From positions 6,674,001 to 6,738,000 of the forward strand of contig BSDZ01000004.1 in the NCBI GenBank assembly GCA_030268105.1: DNA of 64,000 bases, in the 5' to 3' direction. Below are positions 44,359 through 59,446 of this stretch, in pieces. How positions within the stretch are numbered: position 1 is the first letter of the stretch; the number at the start of each line of letters is the position of its first letter. A model generated the notes under the pieces. That model worked only from the letters and a program-made list of their open reading frames with translations, had not been told where the DNA came from and made no database searches. A program made the position numbers and the translations under genes. The DNA comes from Volvox africanus. Lineage: Eukaryota; Chlorophyta; Chlorophyceae; Chlamydomonadales; Volvocaceae.

Positions 44359-46748
44359 CCGCCGATGGCGGGATGCACTCAGGACTTTAACATCCATCAT
44401 ACACACTCTGCAACGCTTCTGAGACACAGGATGAGCATCCGCTCTGCATTGGCAACCCTTGACCCGACCCTCGCGACCCGAAACACCACAGGTATGTGGC
44501 CGGCCGAACCAGGGGGACTGTGCGGGCCTGGGCCACTAACAAGCGACGGTGCAGACCAATCAAGGAATCGGGCAGCTGGGGGCGGGTATGGTCTCACCCG
44601 GGAGTTCGCAGGGGCACGCCCTCTGCACCTCAGCTGATGAGCTGGGCTGCACGCTTGTGTGCGCAGCCATTCCCCCTCACCCCCTGATGACGGCCATGCG
44701 TGCTGCTGCACCCCGGCTCTCCCACCAGGCTCACCAACAGCAGGGATGGCTTGCTTGGGGCTTTCATGAGGTATATTTAGATATATATAAAAATGGGTTT
44801 GGGAAAAGAATATATGGCAAAGAAAACGGTGATTGTTAGGATAGTACGGCACGTTCAGATTAATGGAGACCTGAAAATACTTCAACTAGTTTAAGGTTGC
44901 TACGTATAAATACGTGATAATATAGTTTCGGCTGGTTAGGCGCGTCAGCGGAAATTACCGCCGCCAAGTTGCTTACCCACCTCCTCGTACCACCTATCCC
45001 CAAGCAAGAGCGCACACGAGGGCCTTGCGTCCACAACCCAATCCTCTTGTACAACTTCCACGACAGCGTATCCTTCATCCATCCAGTAAAATACCAATAA
45101 AGAGAAAACGACATATTGTACGGCCACACATATTGTACAGCCACGCAACAGCAACAATACTAATACAGCCGTACATAACCGCTGACTTTTGGCGCCAACG
45201 TTTGACAGACACACAGTCTGGGTGACCAGAAGTGCGGCCAACACGTGGACGCAGAGGTACGGGCTGGACTTAATGATCACCTTCCAAACATCTGTGTTTG
45301 TTCGATGCAGTAAGCATCATCATGGAATATGATACAAACGAACAGACAAATTATACGACGAGTTTCAGGTTCTTCAGTTGGTTTTAGTTGCAGTTTCAGT
45401 TGTATGACGAGCCACCAGCACGACCGTTTAACTTCCCTCTAGGGACGACAGCCCCATGTAAAGCAACTAAGTTAGTACGACTCAAGTAGACATGTACTGC
45501 TCAGTGTTCTAAGTTCCCACGTCTTTATTATACGTGTTTGGTTTATCTCTTATCACCTCATGATCGCGATGTACGGTATACCCTCTCCCTTCACCCTCGT
45601 CGTCCCCACTCCAGCCCTAGTTGTAGCGCTCTTGCCCTCCTTCCCCGCCTGCAACATTAAAACATAATTTGCTTTCCCAAGTACCAGCCGCGATCTCAAA
45701 CTACCACACCGTTTTTTCCTAACGATATAGACAACCCCTTTCTTGAGCGCCGCGGGAACGAAGAGCTTCCCGGATGACACTCGCCAGCCGCACGATGCCC
45801 TCCTGGAACTCCCGGGGGGAGCAACCCGCCAACGACAGACGGAGGCAGCAGGGGCCGCGGGGACCGGTTCCAACAGACTCTTGGCTTGTGCCTTCTTCCA
45901 GTTGCTGCCGCTGGTGCCGCTGCGGTGGTCTCGGTGTCGGTGCAGCGTCCCAGCCTAGGGTCGCCTGTGTGTGTCAGGCGAAGGGTTTATCCGCCAAAGA
46001 GTGAACAAACCCGTCTTTCGGAAGTGGGAAGTAAACAACCTCGTAAACAGAAACGGGGGCAGAAGCAGGGGCAGGGGCAGAGGGTGCAGTTGCAGTTGCA
46101 GTTGCAGGGGTTGCAAGGGCAGGGGCAGGGGCAGGGGCAGGGGCAGGGGCAGGGGCAGGGGCAGGGGCAGGGGCAGGGGCAGGGGCAGAGGTTGCAGTTG
46201 CAGGGGTTGCAGGGGCAGGGGCAGGAGTAGGGGCAGGGTTTTGTTAAATGAAACGAAAATGAAATGGCTTCCCTTTAGAAGGTCTCTTCCGCCGCCAAAT
46301 TGATTAAGGATTTGAAGGGAAAATGCCTGTTTTGAATCCAATAAAGAAATATCCAATAAAGACGAGAAAAATCACCACGATGTAACCCTTTGGTGACGAT
46401 GTGTTGCCTGCCCCGAAATACCGGGGAAGAAAGGCACTGCTGCCAGGTAGTGGCCACGGGCATGAAGACCAAAAATCAAACCCTCCCTATCCCCCAGCCC
46501 CCTTCGTTTAGGAGGCCGCCCATGCAAGCATGTGCTCAGCGTGCCTGCATGCCCCTCCATTTGCGGTGCACTTGTTCCTCACTGTTCCTTGCTATTCCTT
46601 CCTTGCTGTTCGGTTTGAGATTCGTTCCAGGGTCGCGCGGGTGGGGACTCATCGGATGGGGGGACTCATCTTTGAACTGCTCGGCTGGTCTGGGTCACGT
46701 TGGGGGCCGTCCCAAAGATGCCCAACAAGACCACAGGGCTTCCATCTG

Positions 46749-46856
46749 CACCGTCACGGGGAATCGAACCCCGGCCTCCCGCGTGCAGACGGTCTCGGAG
46801 CGCCCGAGCTGCCTCCCATTGACAGGCGGGGATACTGACCACTATACGATGACGAC
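46749..46856 (-). tRNA. tRNA-Asp (GUC) with intron, array unit 5
   Basis: Identical to unit 1, with the G1-T72 pair. Confidence 0.93.
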
Positions 46857-49240
46857 CCGCCGATGGCGGGATGCACTCAGGACTTTAACATCCATCATAC
46901 ACACTCTGCAACGCTTCTGAGACACAGGATGAGCATCCGCTCTGCATTGGCAACCCTTGACCCGACCCTCGCGACCCGAAACACCACAGGTATGTGGCCG
47001 GCCGAACCAGGGGGACTGTGCGGGCCTGGGCCACTAACAAGCGACGGTGCAGACCAATCAAGGAATCGGGCAGCTGGGGGCGGGTATGGTCTCACCCGGG
47101 AGTTCGCAGGGGCACGCCCTCTGCACCTCAGCTGATGAGCTGGGCTGCACGCTTGTGTGCGCAGCCATTCCCCCTCACCCCCTGATGACGGCCATGCGTG
47201 CTGCTGCACCCCGGCTCTCCCACCAGGCTCACCAACAGCAGGGATGGCTTGCTTGGGGCTTTCATGAGGTATATTTAGATATATATAAAAATGGGTTTGG
47301 GAAAAGAATATATGGCAAAGAAAACGGTGATTGTTAGGATAGTACGGCACGTTCAGATTAATGGAGACCTGAAAATACTTCAACTAGTTTAAGGTTGCTA
47401 CGTATAAATACGTGATAATATAGTTTCGGCTGGTTAGGCGCGTCAGCGGAAATTACCGCCGCCAAGTTGCTTACCCACCTCCTCGTACCACCTATCCCCA
47501 AGCAAGAGCGCACACGAGGGCCTTGCGTCCACAACCCAATCCTCTTGTACAACTTCCACGACAGCGTATCCTTCATCCATCCAGTAAAATACCAATAAAG
47601 AGAAAACGACATATTGTACGGCCACACATATTGTACAGCCACGCAACAGCAACAATACTAATACAGCCGTACATAACCGCTGACTTTTGGCGCCAACGTT
47701 TGACAGACACACAGTCTGGGTGACCAGAAGTGCGGCCAACACGTGGACGCAGAGGTACGGGCTGGACTTAATGATCACCTTCCAAACATCTGTGTTTGTT
47801 CGATGCAGTAAGCATCATCATGGAATATGATACAAACGAACAGACAAATTATACGACGAGTTTCAGGTTCTTCAGTTGGTTTTAGTTGCAGTTTCAGTTG
47901 TATGACGAGCCACCAGCACGACCGTTTAACTTCCCTCTAGGGACGACAGCCCCATGTAAAGCAACTAAGTTAGTACGACTCAAGTAGACATGTACTGCTC
48001 AGTGTTCTAAGTTCCCACGTCTTTATTATACGTGTTTGGTTTATCTCTTATCACCTCATGATCGCGATGTACGGTATACCCTCTCCCTTCACCCTCGTCG
48101 TCCCCACTCCAGCCCTAGTTGTAGCGCTCTTGCCCTCCTTCCCCGCCTGCAACATTAAAACATAATTTGCTTTCCCAAGTACCAGCCGCGATCTCAAACT
48201 ACCACACCGTTTTTTCCTAACGATATAGACAACCCCTTTCTTGAGCGCCGCGGGAACGAAGAGCTTCCCGGATGACACTCGCCAGCCGCACGATGCCCTC
48301 CTGGAACTCCCGGGGGGAGCAACCCGCCAACGACAGACGGAGGCAGCAGGGGCCGCGGGGACCGGTTCCAACAGACTCTTGGCTTGTGCCTTCTTCCAGT
48401 TGCTGCCGCTGGTGCCGCTGCGGTGGTCTCGGTGTCGGTGCAGCGTCCCAGCCTAGGGTCGCCTGTGTGTGTCAGGCGAAGGGTTTATCCGCCAAAGAGT
48501 GAACAAACCCGTCTTTCGGAAGTGGGAAGTAAACAACCTCGTAAACAGAAACGGGGGCAGAAGCAGGGGCAGGGGCAGAGGGTGCAGTTGCAGTTGCAGT
48601 TGCAGGGGTTGCAAGGGCAGGGGCAGGGGCAGGGGCAGGGGCAGGGGCAGGGGCAGGGGCAGGGGCAGGGGCAGGGGCAGAGGTTGCAGTTGCAGGGGTT
48701 GCAGGGGCAGGGGCAGGAGTAGGGGCAGGGTTTTGTTAAATGAAACGAAAATGAAATGGCTTCCCTTTAGAAGGTCTCTTCCGCCGCCAAATTGATTAAG
48801 GATTTGAAGGGAAAATGCCTGTTTTGAATCCAATAAAGAAATATCCAATAAAGACGAGAAAAATCACCACGATGTAACCCTTTGGTGACGATGTGTTGCC
48901 TGCCCCGAAATACCGGGGAAGAAAGGCACTGCTGCCAGGTAGTGGCCACGGGCATGAAGACCAAAAATCAAACCCTCCCTATCCCCCAGCCCCCTTCGTT
49001 TAGGAGGCCGCCCATGCAAGCATGTGCTCAGCGTGCCTGCATGCCCCTCCATTTGCGGTGCACTTGTTCCTCACTGTTCCTTGCTATTCCTTCCTTGCTG
49101 TTCGGTTTGAGATTCGTTCCAGGGTCGCGCGGGTGGGGACTCATCGGATGGGGGGACTCATCTTTGAACTGCTCGGCTGGTCTGGGTCACGTTGGGGGCC
49201 GTCCCAAAGATGCCCAACAAGACCACAGGGCTTCCATCTG

Positions 49241-49348
49241 CACCGTCACGGGGAATCGAACCCCGGCCTCCCGCGTGCAGACGGTCTCGGAGCGCCCGAG
49301 CTGCCTCCCATTGACAGGCGGGGATACTGACCACTATACGATGACGAC
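49241..49348 (-). tRNA. tRNA-Asp (GUC) with intron, array unit 6
   Basis: Identical to unit 1, with the G1-T72 pair. Confidence 0.93.
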
Positions 49349-51732
49349 CCGCCGATGGCGGGATGCACTCAGGACTTTAACATCCATCATACACACTCTG
49401 CAACGCTTCTGAGACACAGGATGAGCATCCGCTCTGCATTGGCAACCCTTGACCCGACCCTCGCGACCCGAAACACCACAGGTATGTGGCCGGCCGAACC
49501 AGGGGGACTGTGCGGGCCTGGGCCACTAACAAGCGACGGTGCAGACCAATCAAGGAATCGGGCAGCTGGGGGCGGGTATGGTCTCACCCGGGAGTTCGCA
49601 GGGGCACGCCCTCTGCACCTCAGCTGATGAGCTGGGCTGCACGCTTGTGTGCGCAGCCATTCCCCCTCACCCCCTGATGACGGCCATGCGTGCTGCTGCA
49701 CCCCGGCTCTCCCACCAGGCTCACCAACAGCAGGGATGGCTTGCTTGGGGCTTTCATGAGGTATATTTAGATATATATAAAAATGGGTTTGGGAAAAGAA
49801 TATATGGCAAAGAAAACGGTGATTGTTAGGATAGTACGGCACGTTCAGATTAATGGAGACCTGAAAATACTTCAACTAGTTTAAGGTTGCTACGTATAAA
49901 TACGTGATAATATAGTTTCGGCTGGTTAGGCGCGTCAGCGGAAATTACCGCCGCCAAGTTGCTTACCCACCTCCTCGTACCACCTATCCCCAAGCAAGAG
50001 CGCACACGAGGGCCTTGCGTCCACAACCCAATCCTCTTGTACAACTTCCACGACAGCGTATCCTTCATCCATCCAGTAAAATACCAATAAAGAGAAAACG
50101 ACATATTGTACGGCCACACATATTGTACAGCCACGCAACAGCAACAATACTAATACAGCCGTACATAACCGCTGACTTTTGGCGCCAACGTTTGACAGAC
50201 ACACAGTCTGGGTGACCAGAAGTGCGGCCAACACGTGGACGCAGAGGTACGGGCTGGACTTAATGATCACCTTCCAAACATCTGTGTTTGTTCGATGCAG
50301 TAAGCATCATCATGGAATATGATACAAACGAACAGACAAATTATACGACGAGTTTCAGGTTCTTCAGTTGGTTTTAGTTGCAGTTTCAGTTGTATGACGA
50401 GCCACCAGCACGACCGTTTAACTTCCCTCTAGGGACGACAGCCCCATGTAAAGCAACTAAGTTAGTACGACTCAAGTAGACATGTACTGCTCAGTGTTCT
50501 AAGTTCCCACGTCTTTATTATACGTGTTTGGTTTATCTCTTATCACCTCATGATCGCGATGTACGGTATACCCTCTCCCTTCACCCTCGTCGTCCCCACT
50601 CCAGCCCTAGTTGTAGCGCTCTTGCCCTCCTTCCCCGCCTGCAACATTAAAACATAATTTGCTTTCCCAAGTACCAGCCGCGATCTCAAACTACCACACC
50701 GTTTTTTCCTAACGATATAGACAACCCCTTTCTTGAGCGCCGCGGGAACGAAGAGCTTCCCGGATGACACTCGCCAGCCGCACGATGCCCTCCTGGAACT
50801 CCCGGGGGGAGCAACCCGCCAACGACAGACGGAGGCAGCAGGGGCCGCGGGGACCGGTTCCAACAGACTCTTGGCTTGTGCCTTCTTCCAGTTGCTGCCG
50901 CTGGTGCCGCTGCGGTGGTCTCGGTGTCGGTGCAGCGTCCCAGCCTAGGGTCGCCTGTGTGTGTCAGGCGAAGGGTTTATCCGCCAAAGAGTGAACAAAC
51001 CCGTCTTTCGGAAGTGGGAAGTAAACAACCTCGTAAACAGAAACGGGGGCAGAAGCAGGGGCAGGGGCAGAGGGTGCAGTTGCAGTTGCAGTTGCAGGGG
51101 TTGCAAGGGCAGGGGCAGGGGCAGGGGCAGGGGCAGGGGCAGGGGCAGGGGCAGGGGCAGGGGCAGGGGCAGAGGTTGCAGTTGCAGGGGTTGCAGGGGC
51201 AGGGGCAGGAGTAGGGGCAGGGTTTTGTTAAATGAAACGAAAATGAAATGGCTTCCCTTTAGAAGGTCTCTTCCGCCGCCAAATTGATTAAGGATTTGAA
51301 GGGAAAATGCCTGTTTTGAATCCAATAAAGAAATATCCAATAAAGACGAGAAAAATCACCACGATGTAACCCTTTGGTGACGATGTGTTGCCTGCCCCGA
51401 AATACCGGGGAAGAAAGGCACTGCTGCCAGGTAGTGGCCACGGGCATGAAGACCAAAAATCAAACCCTCCCTATCCCCCAGCCCCCTTCGTTTAGGAGGC
51501 CGCCCATGCAAGCATGTGCTCAGCGTGCCTGCATGCCCCTCCATTTGCGGTGCACTTGTTCCTCACTGTTCCTTGCTATTCCTTCCTTGCTGTTCGGTTT
51601 GAGATTCGTTCCAGGGTCGCGCGGGTGGGGACTCATCGGATGGGGGGACTCATCTTTGAACTGCTCGGCTGGTCTGGGTCACGTTGGGGGCCGTCCCAAA
51701 GATGCCCAACAAGACCACAGGGCTTCCATCTG

Positions 51733-51840
51733 CGCCGTCACGGGGAATCGAACCCCGGCCTCCCGCGTGCAGACGGTCTCGGAGCGCCCGAGCTGCCTCC
51801 CATTGACAGGCGGGGATACTGACCACTATACGATGACGAC
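51733..51840 (-). tRNA. tRNA-Asp (GUC) with intron, array unit 7
   Basis: G1-C72 form, as in unit 2. Confidence 0.93.
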
Positions 51841-54272
51841 CCGCCGATGGCGGGATGCACTCAGGACTTTAACATCCATCATACACACTCTGCAACGCTT
51901 CTGAGACACAGGATGAGCATCCGCTCTGCATTGGCAACCCTTGACCCGACCCTCGCGACCCGAAACACCACAGGTATGTGGCCGGCCGAACCAGGGGGAC
52001 TGTGCGGGCCTGGGCCACTAACAAGCGACGGTGCAGACCAATCAAGGAATCGGGCAGCTGGGGGCGGGTATGGTCTCACCCGGGAGTTCGCAGGGGCACG
52101 CCCTCTGCACCTCAGCTGATGAGCTGGGCTGCACGCTTGTGTGCGCAGCCATTCCCCCTCACCCCCTGATGACGGCCATGCGTGCTGCTGCACCCCGGCT
52201 CTCCCACCAGGCTCACCAACAGCAGGGATGGCTTGCTTGGGGCTTTCATGAGGTATATTTAGATATATATAAAAATGGGTTTGGGAAAAGAATATATGGC
52301 AAAGAAAACGGTGATTGTTAGGATAGTACGGCACGTTCAGATTAATGGAGACCTGAAAATACTTCAACTAGTTTAAGGTTGCTACGTATAAATACGTGAT
52401 AATATAGTTTCGGCTGGTTAGGCGCGTCAGCGGAAATTACCGCCGCCAAGTTGCTTACCCACCTCCTCGTACCACCTATCCCCAAGCAAGAGCGCACACG
52501 AGGGCCTTGCGTCCACAACCCAATCCTCTTGTACAACTTCCACGACAGCGTATCCTTCATCCATCCAGTAAAATACCAATAAAGAGAAAACGACATATTG
52601 TACGGCCACACATATTGTACAGCCACGCAACAGCAACAATACTAATACAGCCGTACATAACCGCTGACTTTTGGCGCCAACGTTTGACAGACACACAGTC
52701 TGGGTGACTAGAAGTGCGGCCAACACGTGGACGCAGAGGTACGGGCTGGACTTAATGATCACCTTCCAAACATCTGTGTTTGTTCGATGCAGTAAGCATC
52801 ATCATGGAATATGATACAAACGAACAGACAAATTATACGACGAGTTTCAGGTTCTTCAGTTGGTTTTAGTTGCAGTTTCAGTTGTATGACGAGCCACCAG
52901 CACGACCGTTTAACTTCCCTCTAGGGACGACAGCCCCATGTAAAGCAACTAAGTTAGTACGACTCAAGTAGACATGTACTGCTCAGTGTTCTAAGTTCCC
53001 ACGTCTTTATTATACGTGTTTGGTTTATCTCTTATCACCTCATGATCGCGATGTACGGTATACCCTCTCCCTTCACCCTCGTCGTCCCCACTCCAGCCCT
53101 AGTTGTAGCGCTCTTGCCCTCCTTCCCCGCCTGCAACATTAAAACATAATTTGCTTTCCCAAGTACCAGCCGCGATCTCAAACTACCACACCGTTTTTTC
53201 CTAACGATATAGACAACCCCTTTCTTGAGCGCCGCGGGAACGAAGAGCTTCCCGGATGACACTCGCCAGCCGCACGATGCCCTCCTGGAACTCCCGGGGG
53301 GAGCAACCCGCCAACGACAGACGGAGGCAGCAGGGGCCGCGGGGACCGGTTCCAACAGACTCTTGGCTTGTGCCTTCTTCCAGTTGCTGCCGCTGGTGCC
53401 GCTGCGGTGGTCTCGGTGTCGGTGCAGCGTCCCAGCCTAGGGTCGCCTGTGTGTGTCAGGCGAAGGGTTTATCCGCCAAAGAGTGAACAAACCCGTCTTT
53501 CGGAAGTGGGAAGTAAACAACCTCGTAAACAGAAACGGGGGCAGAAGCAGGGGCAGGGGCAGAGGGTGCAGTTGCAGTTGCAGTTGCAGGGGTTGCAAGG
53601 GCAGGGGCAGGGGCAGGGGCAGGGGCAGGGGCAGGGGCAGGGGCAGGGGCAGGGGCAGGGGCAGGGGCAGGGGCAGGGGCAGGGGCAGGGGCAGGGGCAG
53701 GGGCAGGGGCAGAGGTTGCAGTTGCAGGGGTTGCAGGGGCAGGGGCAGGAGTAGGGGCAGGGTTTTGTTAAATGAAACGAAAATGAAATGGCTTCCCTTT
53801 AGAAGGTCTCTTCCGCCGCCAAATTGATTAAGGATTTGAAGGGAAAATGCCTGTTTTGAATCCAATAAAGAAATATCCAATAAAGACGAGAAAAATCACC
53901 ACGATGTAACCCTTTGGTGACGATGTGTTGCCTGCCCCGAAATACCGGGGAAGAAAGGCACTGCTGCCAGGTAGTGGCCACGGGCATGAAGACCAAAAAT
54001 CAAACCCTCCCTATCCCCCAGCCCCCTTCGTTTAGGAGGCCGCCCATGCAAGCATGTGCTCAGCGTGCCTGCATGCCCCTCCATTTGCGGTGCACTTGTT
54101 CCTCACTGTTCCTTGCTATTCCTTCCTTGCTGTTCGGTTTGAGATTCGTTCCAGGGTCGCGCGGGTGGGGACTCATCGGATGGGGGGACTCATCTTTGAA
54201 CTGCTCGGCTGGTCTGGGTCACGTTGGGGGCCGTCCCAAAGATGCCCAACAAGACCACAGGGCTTCCATCTG

Positions 54273-54380
54273 CGCCGTCACGGGGAATCGAACCCCGGCC
54301 TCCCGCGTGCAGACGGTCTCGGAGCGCCCGAGCTGCCTCCCATTGACAGGCGGGGATACTGACCACTATACGATGACGAC
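54273..54380 (-). tRNA. tRNA-Asp (GUC) with intron, array unit 8
   Basis: G1-C72 form. Confidence 0.93.
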
Positions 54381-54873
54381 CCGCCGATGGCGGGATGCAC
54401 TCAGGACTTTAACATCCATCATACACACTCTGCAACGCTTCTGAGACACAGGATGAGCATCCGCTCTGCATTGGCAACCCTTGACCCGACCCTCGCGACC
54501 CGAAACACCACAGGTATGTGGCCGGCCGAACCAGGGGGACTGTGCGGGCCTGGGCCACTAACAAGCGACGGTGCAGACCAATCAAGGAATCGGGCAGCTG
54601 GGGGCGGGTATGGTCTCACCCGGGAGTTCGCAGGGGCACGCCCTCTGCACCTCAGCTGATGAGCTGGGCTGCACGCTTGTGTGCGCAGCCATTCCCCCTC
54701 ACCCCCTGATGACGGCCATGCGTGCTGCTGCACCCCGGCTCTCCCACCAGGCTCACCAACAGCAGGGATGGCTTGCTTGGGGCTTTCATGAGGTATATTT
54801 AGATATATATAAAAATGGGTTTGGGAAAAGAATATATGGCAAAGAAAACGGTGATTGTTAGGATAGTACGGCA

Positions 54874-54989
54874 CGTTCAGATTAATGGAGACCTGAAAAT
54901 ACTTCAACGTTCAGATTAATGGAGACCTGAAAATACTTCAACTAGTTTACGTTCAGATTAATGGAGACCTGAAAATACTTCAACTAGTT
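54874..54989. repeat. Threefold tandem repeat of a 34-42 bp segment in unit 8
   Basis: CGTTCAGATTAATGGAGACC and the following bases occur three times here but once in most units, adding 76 bp. Confidence 0.93.
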
Positions 54990-56840
54990 TAAGGTTGCTA
55001 CGTATAAATACGTGATAATATAGTTTCGGCTGGTTAGGCGCGTCAGCGGAAATTACCGCCGCCAAGTTGCTTACCCACCTCCTCGTACCACCTATCCCCA
55101 AGCAAGAGCGCACACGAGGGCCTTGCGTCCACAACCCAATCCTCTTGTACAACTTCCACGACAGCGTATCCTTCATCCATCCAGTAAAATACCAATAAAG
55201 AGAAAACGACATATTGTACGGCCACACATATTGTACAGCCACGCAACAGCAACAATACTAATACAGCCGTACATAACCGCTGACTTTTGGCGCCAACGTT
55301 TGACAGACACACAGTCTGGGTGACCAGAAGTGCGGCCAACACGTGGACGCAGAGGTACGGGCTGGACTTAATGATCACCTTCCAAACATCTGTGTTTGTT
55401 CGATGCAGTAAGCATCATCATGGAATATGATACAAACGAACAGACAAATTATACGACGAGTTTCAGGTTCTTCAGTTGGTTTTAGTTGCAGTTTCAGTTG
55501 TATGACGAGCCACCAGCACGACCGTTTAACTTCCCTCTAGGGACGACAGCCCCATGTAAAGCAACTAAGTTAGTACGACTCAAGTAGACATGTACTGCTC
55601 AGTGTTCTAAGTTCCCACGTCTTTATTATACGTGTTTGGTTTATCTCTTATCACCTCATGATCGTGATGTACGGTATACCCTCTCCCTTCACCCTCGTCG
55701 TCCCCACTCCAGCCCTAGTTGTAGCGCTCTTGCCCTCCTTCCCCGCCTGCAACATTAAAACATAATTTGCTTTCCCAAGTACCAGCCGCGATCTCAAACT
55801 ACCACACCGTTTTTTCCTAACGATATAGACAACCCCTTTCTTGAGCGCCGTGGGAACGAAGAGCTTCCCGGATGACACTCGCCAGCCGCACGATGCCCTC
55901 CTGGAACTCCCGGGGGGAGCAACCCGCCAACGACAGACGGAGGCAGCAGGGGCCGCGGGGACCGGTTCCAACAGACTCTTGGCTTGTGCCTTCTTCCAGT
56001 TGCTGCCGCTGGTGCCGCTGCGGTGGTCTCGGTGTTGGTGCAGCGTCCCAGCCTAGGGTCGCCTGTGTGTGTCAGGTGAAGGGTTTATCCGCCGAAGAGT
56101 GAACAAACCCGTCTTTCGGAAGTGGGAAGTAAACAACCTCGTAAACAGAAACGGGGGCAGAAGCAGGGGCAGGGGCAGAGGGTGCAGTTGCAGTTGCAGT
56201 TGCAGGGGTTGCAAGGGCAGGGGCAGGGGCAGGGGCAGGGGCAGGGGCAGGGGCAGGGGCAGGGGCAGGGGCAGGGGCAGAGGTTGCAGTTGCAGGGGTT
56301 GCAGGGGCAGGGGCAGGAGTAGGGGCAGGGTTTTGTTAAATGAAACGAAAATGAAATGGCTTCCCTTTAGAAGGTCTCTTCCGCCGCCAAATTGATTAAG
56401 GATTTGAAGGGAAAATGCCTGTTTTGAATCCAATAAAGAAATATCCAATAAAGACGAGAAAAATCACCACGATGTAACCCTTTGGTGACGATGTGTTGCC
56501 TGCCCCGAAATACCGGGGAAGAAAGGCACTGCTGCCAGGTAGTGGCCACGGGCATGAAGACCAAAAATCAAACCCTCCCTATCCCCCAGCCCCCTTCGTT
56601 TAGGAGGCCGCCCATGCAAGCATGTGCTCAGCGTGCCTGCATGCCCCTCCATTTGCGGTGCACTTGTTCCTCACTGTTCCTTGCTATTCCTTCCTTGCTG
56701 TTCGGTTTGAGATTCGTTCCAGGGTCGCGCGGGTGGGGACTCATCGGATGGGGGGACTCATCTTTGAACTGCTCGGCTGGTCTGGGTCACGTTGGGGGCC
56801 GTCCCAAAGATGCCCAACAAGACCACAGGGCTTCCATCTG

Positions 56841-56948
56841 CGCCGTCACGGGGAATCGAACCCCGGCCTCCCGCGTGCAGACGGTCTCGGAGCGCCCGAG
56901 CTGCCTCCCATTGACAGGCGGGGATACTGACCACTATACGATGACGAC
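56841..56948 (-). tRNA. tRNA-Asp (GUC) with intron, array unit 9
   Basis: G1-C72 form. Confidence 0.93.
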
Positions 56949-59338
56949 CCGCCGATGGCGGGATGCACTCAGGACTTTAACATCCATCATACACACTCTG
57001 CAACGCTTCTGAGACACAGGATGAGCATCCGCTCTGCATTGGCAACCCTTGACCCGACCCTCGCGACCCGAAACACCACAGGTATGTGGCCGGCCGAACC
57101 AGGGGGACTGTGCGGGCCTGGGCCACTAACAAGCGACGGTGCAGACCAATCAAGGAATCGGGCAGCTGGGGGCGGGTATGGTCTCACCCGGGAGTTCGCA
57201 GGGGCACGCCCTCTGCACCTCAGCTGATGAGCTGGGCTGCACGCTTGTGTGCGCAGCCATTCCCCCTCACCCCCTGATGACGGCCATGCGTGCTGCTGCA
57301 CCCCGGCTCTCCCACCAGGCTCACCAACAGCAGGGATGGCTTGCTTGGGGCTTTCATGAGGTATATTTAGATATATATAAAAATGGGTTTGGGAAAAGAA
57401 TATATGGCAAAGAAAACGGTGATTGTTAGGATAGTACGGCACGTTCAGATTAATGGAGACCTGAAAATACTTCAACTAGTTTAAGGTTGCTACGTATAAA
57501 TACGTGATAATATAGTTTCGGCTGGTTAGGCGCGTCAGCGGAAATTACCGCCGCCAAGTTGCTTACCCACCTCCTCGTACCACCTATCCCCAAGCAAGAG
57601 CGCACACGAGGGCCTTGCGTCCACAACCCAATCCTCTTGTACAACTTCCACGACAGCGTATCCTTCATCCATCCAGTAAAATACCAATAAAGAGAAAACG
57701 ACATATTGTACGGCCACACATATTGTACAGCCACGCAACAGCAACAATACTAATACAGCCGTACATAACCGCTGACTTTTGGCGCCAACGTTTGACAGAC
57801 ACACAGTCTGGGTGACCAGAAGTGCGGCCAACACGTGGACGCAGAGGTACGGGCTGGACTTAATGATCACCTTCCAAACATCTGTGTTTGTTCGATGCAG
57901 TAAGCATCATCATGGAATATGATACAAACGAACAGACAAATTATACGACGAGTTTCAGGTTCTTCAGTTGGTTTTAGTTGCAGTTTCAGTTGTATGACGA
58001 GCCACCAGCACGACCGTTTAACTTCCCTCTAGGGACGACAGCCCCATGTAAAGCAACTAAGTTAGTACGACTCAAGTAGACATGTACTGCTCAGTGTTCT
58101 AAGTTCCCACGTCTTTATTATACGTGTTTGGTTTATCTCTTATCACCTCATGATCGTGATGTACGGTATACCCTCTCCCTTCACCCTCGTCGTCCCCACT
58201 CCAGCCCTAGTTGTAGCGCTCTTGCCCTCCTTCCCCGCCTGCAACATTAAAACATAATTTGCTTTCCCAAGTACCAGCCGCGATCTCAAACTACCACACC
58301 GTTTTTTCCTAACGATATAGACAACCCCTTTCTTGAGCGCCGCGGGAACGAAGAGCTTCCCGGATGACACTCGCCAGCCGCACGATGCCCTCCTGGAACT
58401 CCCGGGGGGAGCAACCCGCCAACGACAGACGGAGGCAGCAGGGGCCGCGGGGACCGGTTCCAACAGACTCTTGGCTTGTGCCTTCTTCCAGTTGCTGCCG
58501 CTGGTGCCGCTGCGGTGGTCTCAGTGTCGGTGCAGCGTCCCAGCCTAGGGTCGCCTGTGTGTGTCAGGCGAAGGGTTTATCCGCCGAAGAGTGAACAAAC
58601 CCGTCTTTCGGAAGTGGGAAGTAAACCACCTCGTAAACAGAAACGGGGGCAGAAGCAGGGGCAGGGGCAGAGGGTGCAGTTGCAGTTGCAGTTGCAGGGG
58701 TTGCAAGGGCAGGGGCAGGGGCAGGGGCAGGGGCAGGGGCAGGGGCAGGGGCAGGGGCAGGGGCAGGGGCAGGGGCAGAGGTTGCAGTTGCAGGGGTTGC
58801 AGGGGCAGGGGCAGGAGTAGGGGCAGGGTTTTGTTAAATGAAACGAAAATGAAATGGCTTCCCTTTAGAAGGTCTCTTCCGCCGCCAAATTGATTAAGGA
58901 TTTGAAGGGAAAATGCCTGTTTTGAATCCAATAAAGAAATATCCAATAAAGACGAGAAAAATCACCACGATGTAACCCTTTGGTGACGATGTGTTGCCTG
59001 CCCCGAAATACCGGGGAAGAAAGGCACTGCTGCCAGGTAGTGGCCACGGGCATGAAGACCAAAAATCAAACCCTCCCTATCCCCCAGCCCCCTTCGTTTA
59101 GGAGGCCGCCCATGCAAGCATGTGCTCAGCGTGCCTGCATGCCCCTCCATTTGCGGTGCACTTGTTCCTCACTGTTCCTTGCTATTCCTTCCTTGCTGTT
59201 CGGTTTGAGATTCGTTCCAGGGTCGCGCGGGTGGGGACTCATCGGATGGGGGGACTCATCTTTGAACTGCTCGGCTGGTCTGGGTCACGTTGGGGGCCGT
59301 CCCAAAGATGCCCAACAAGACCACAGGGCTTCCATCTG

Positions 59339-59446
59339 CGCCGTCACGGGGAATCGAACCCCGGCCTCCCGCGTGCAGACGGTCTCGGAGCGCCCGAGCT
59401 GCCTCCCATTGACAGGCGGGGATACTGACCACTATACGATGACGAC
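59339..59446 (-). tRNA. tRNA-Asp (GUC) with intron, array unit 10
   Basis: G1-C72 form. Confidence 0.93.
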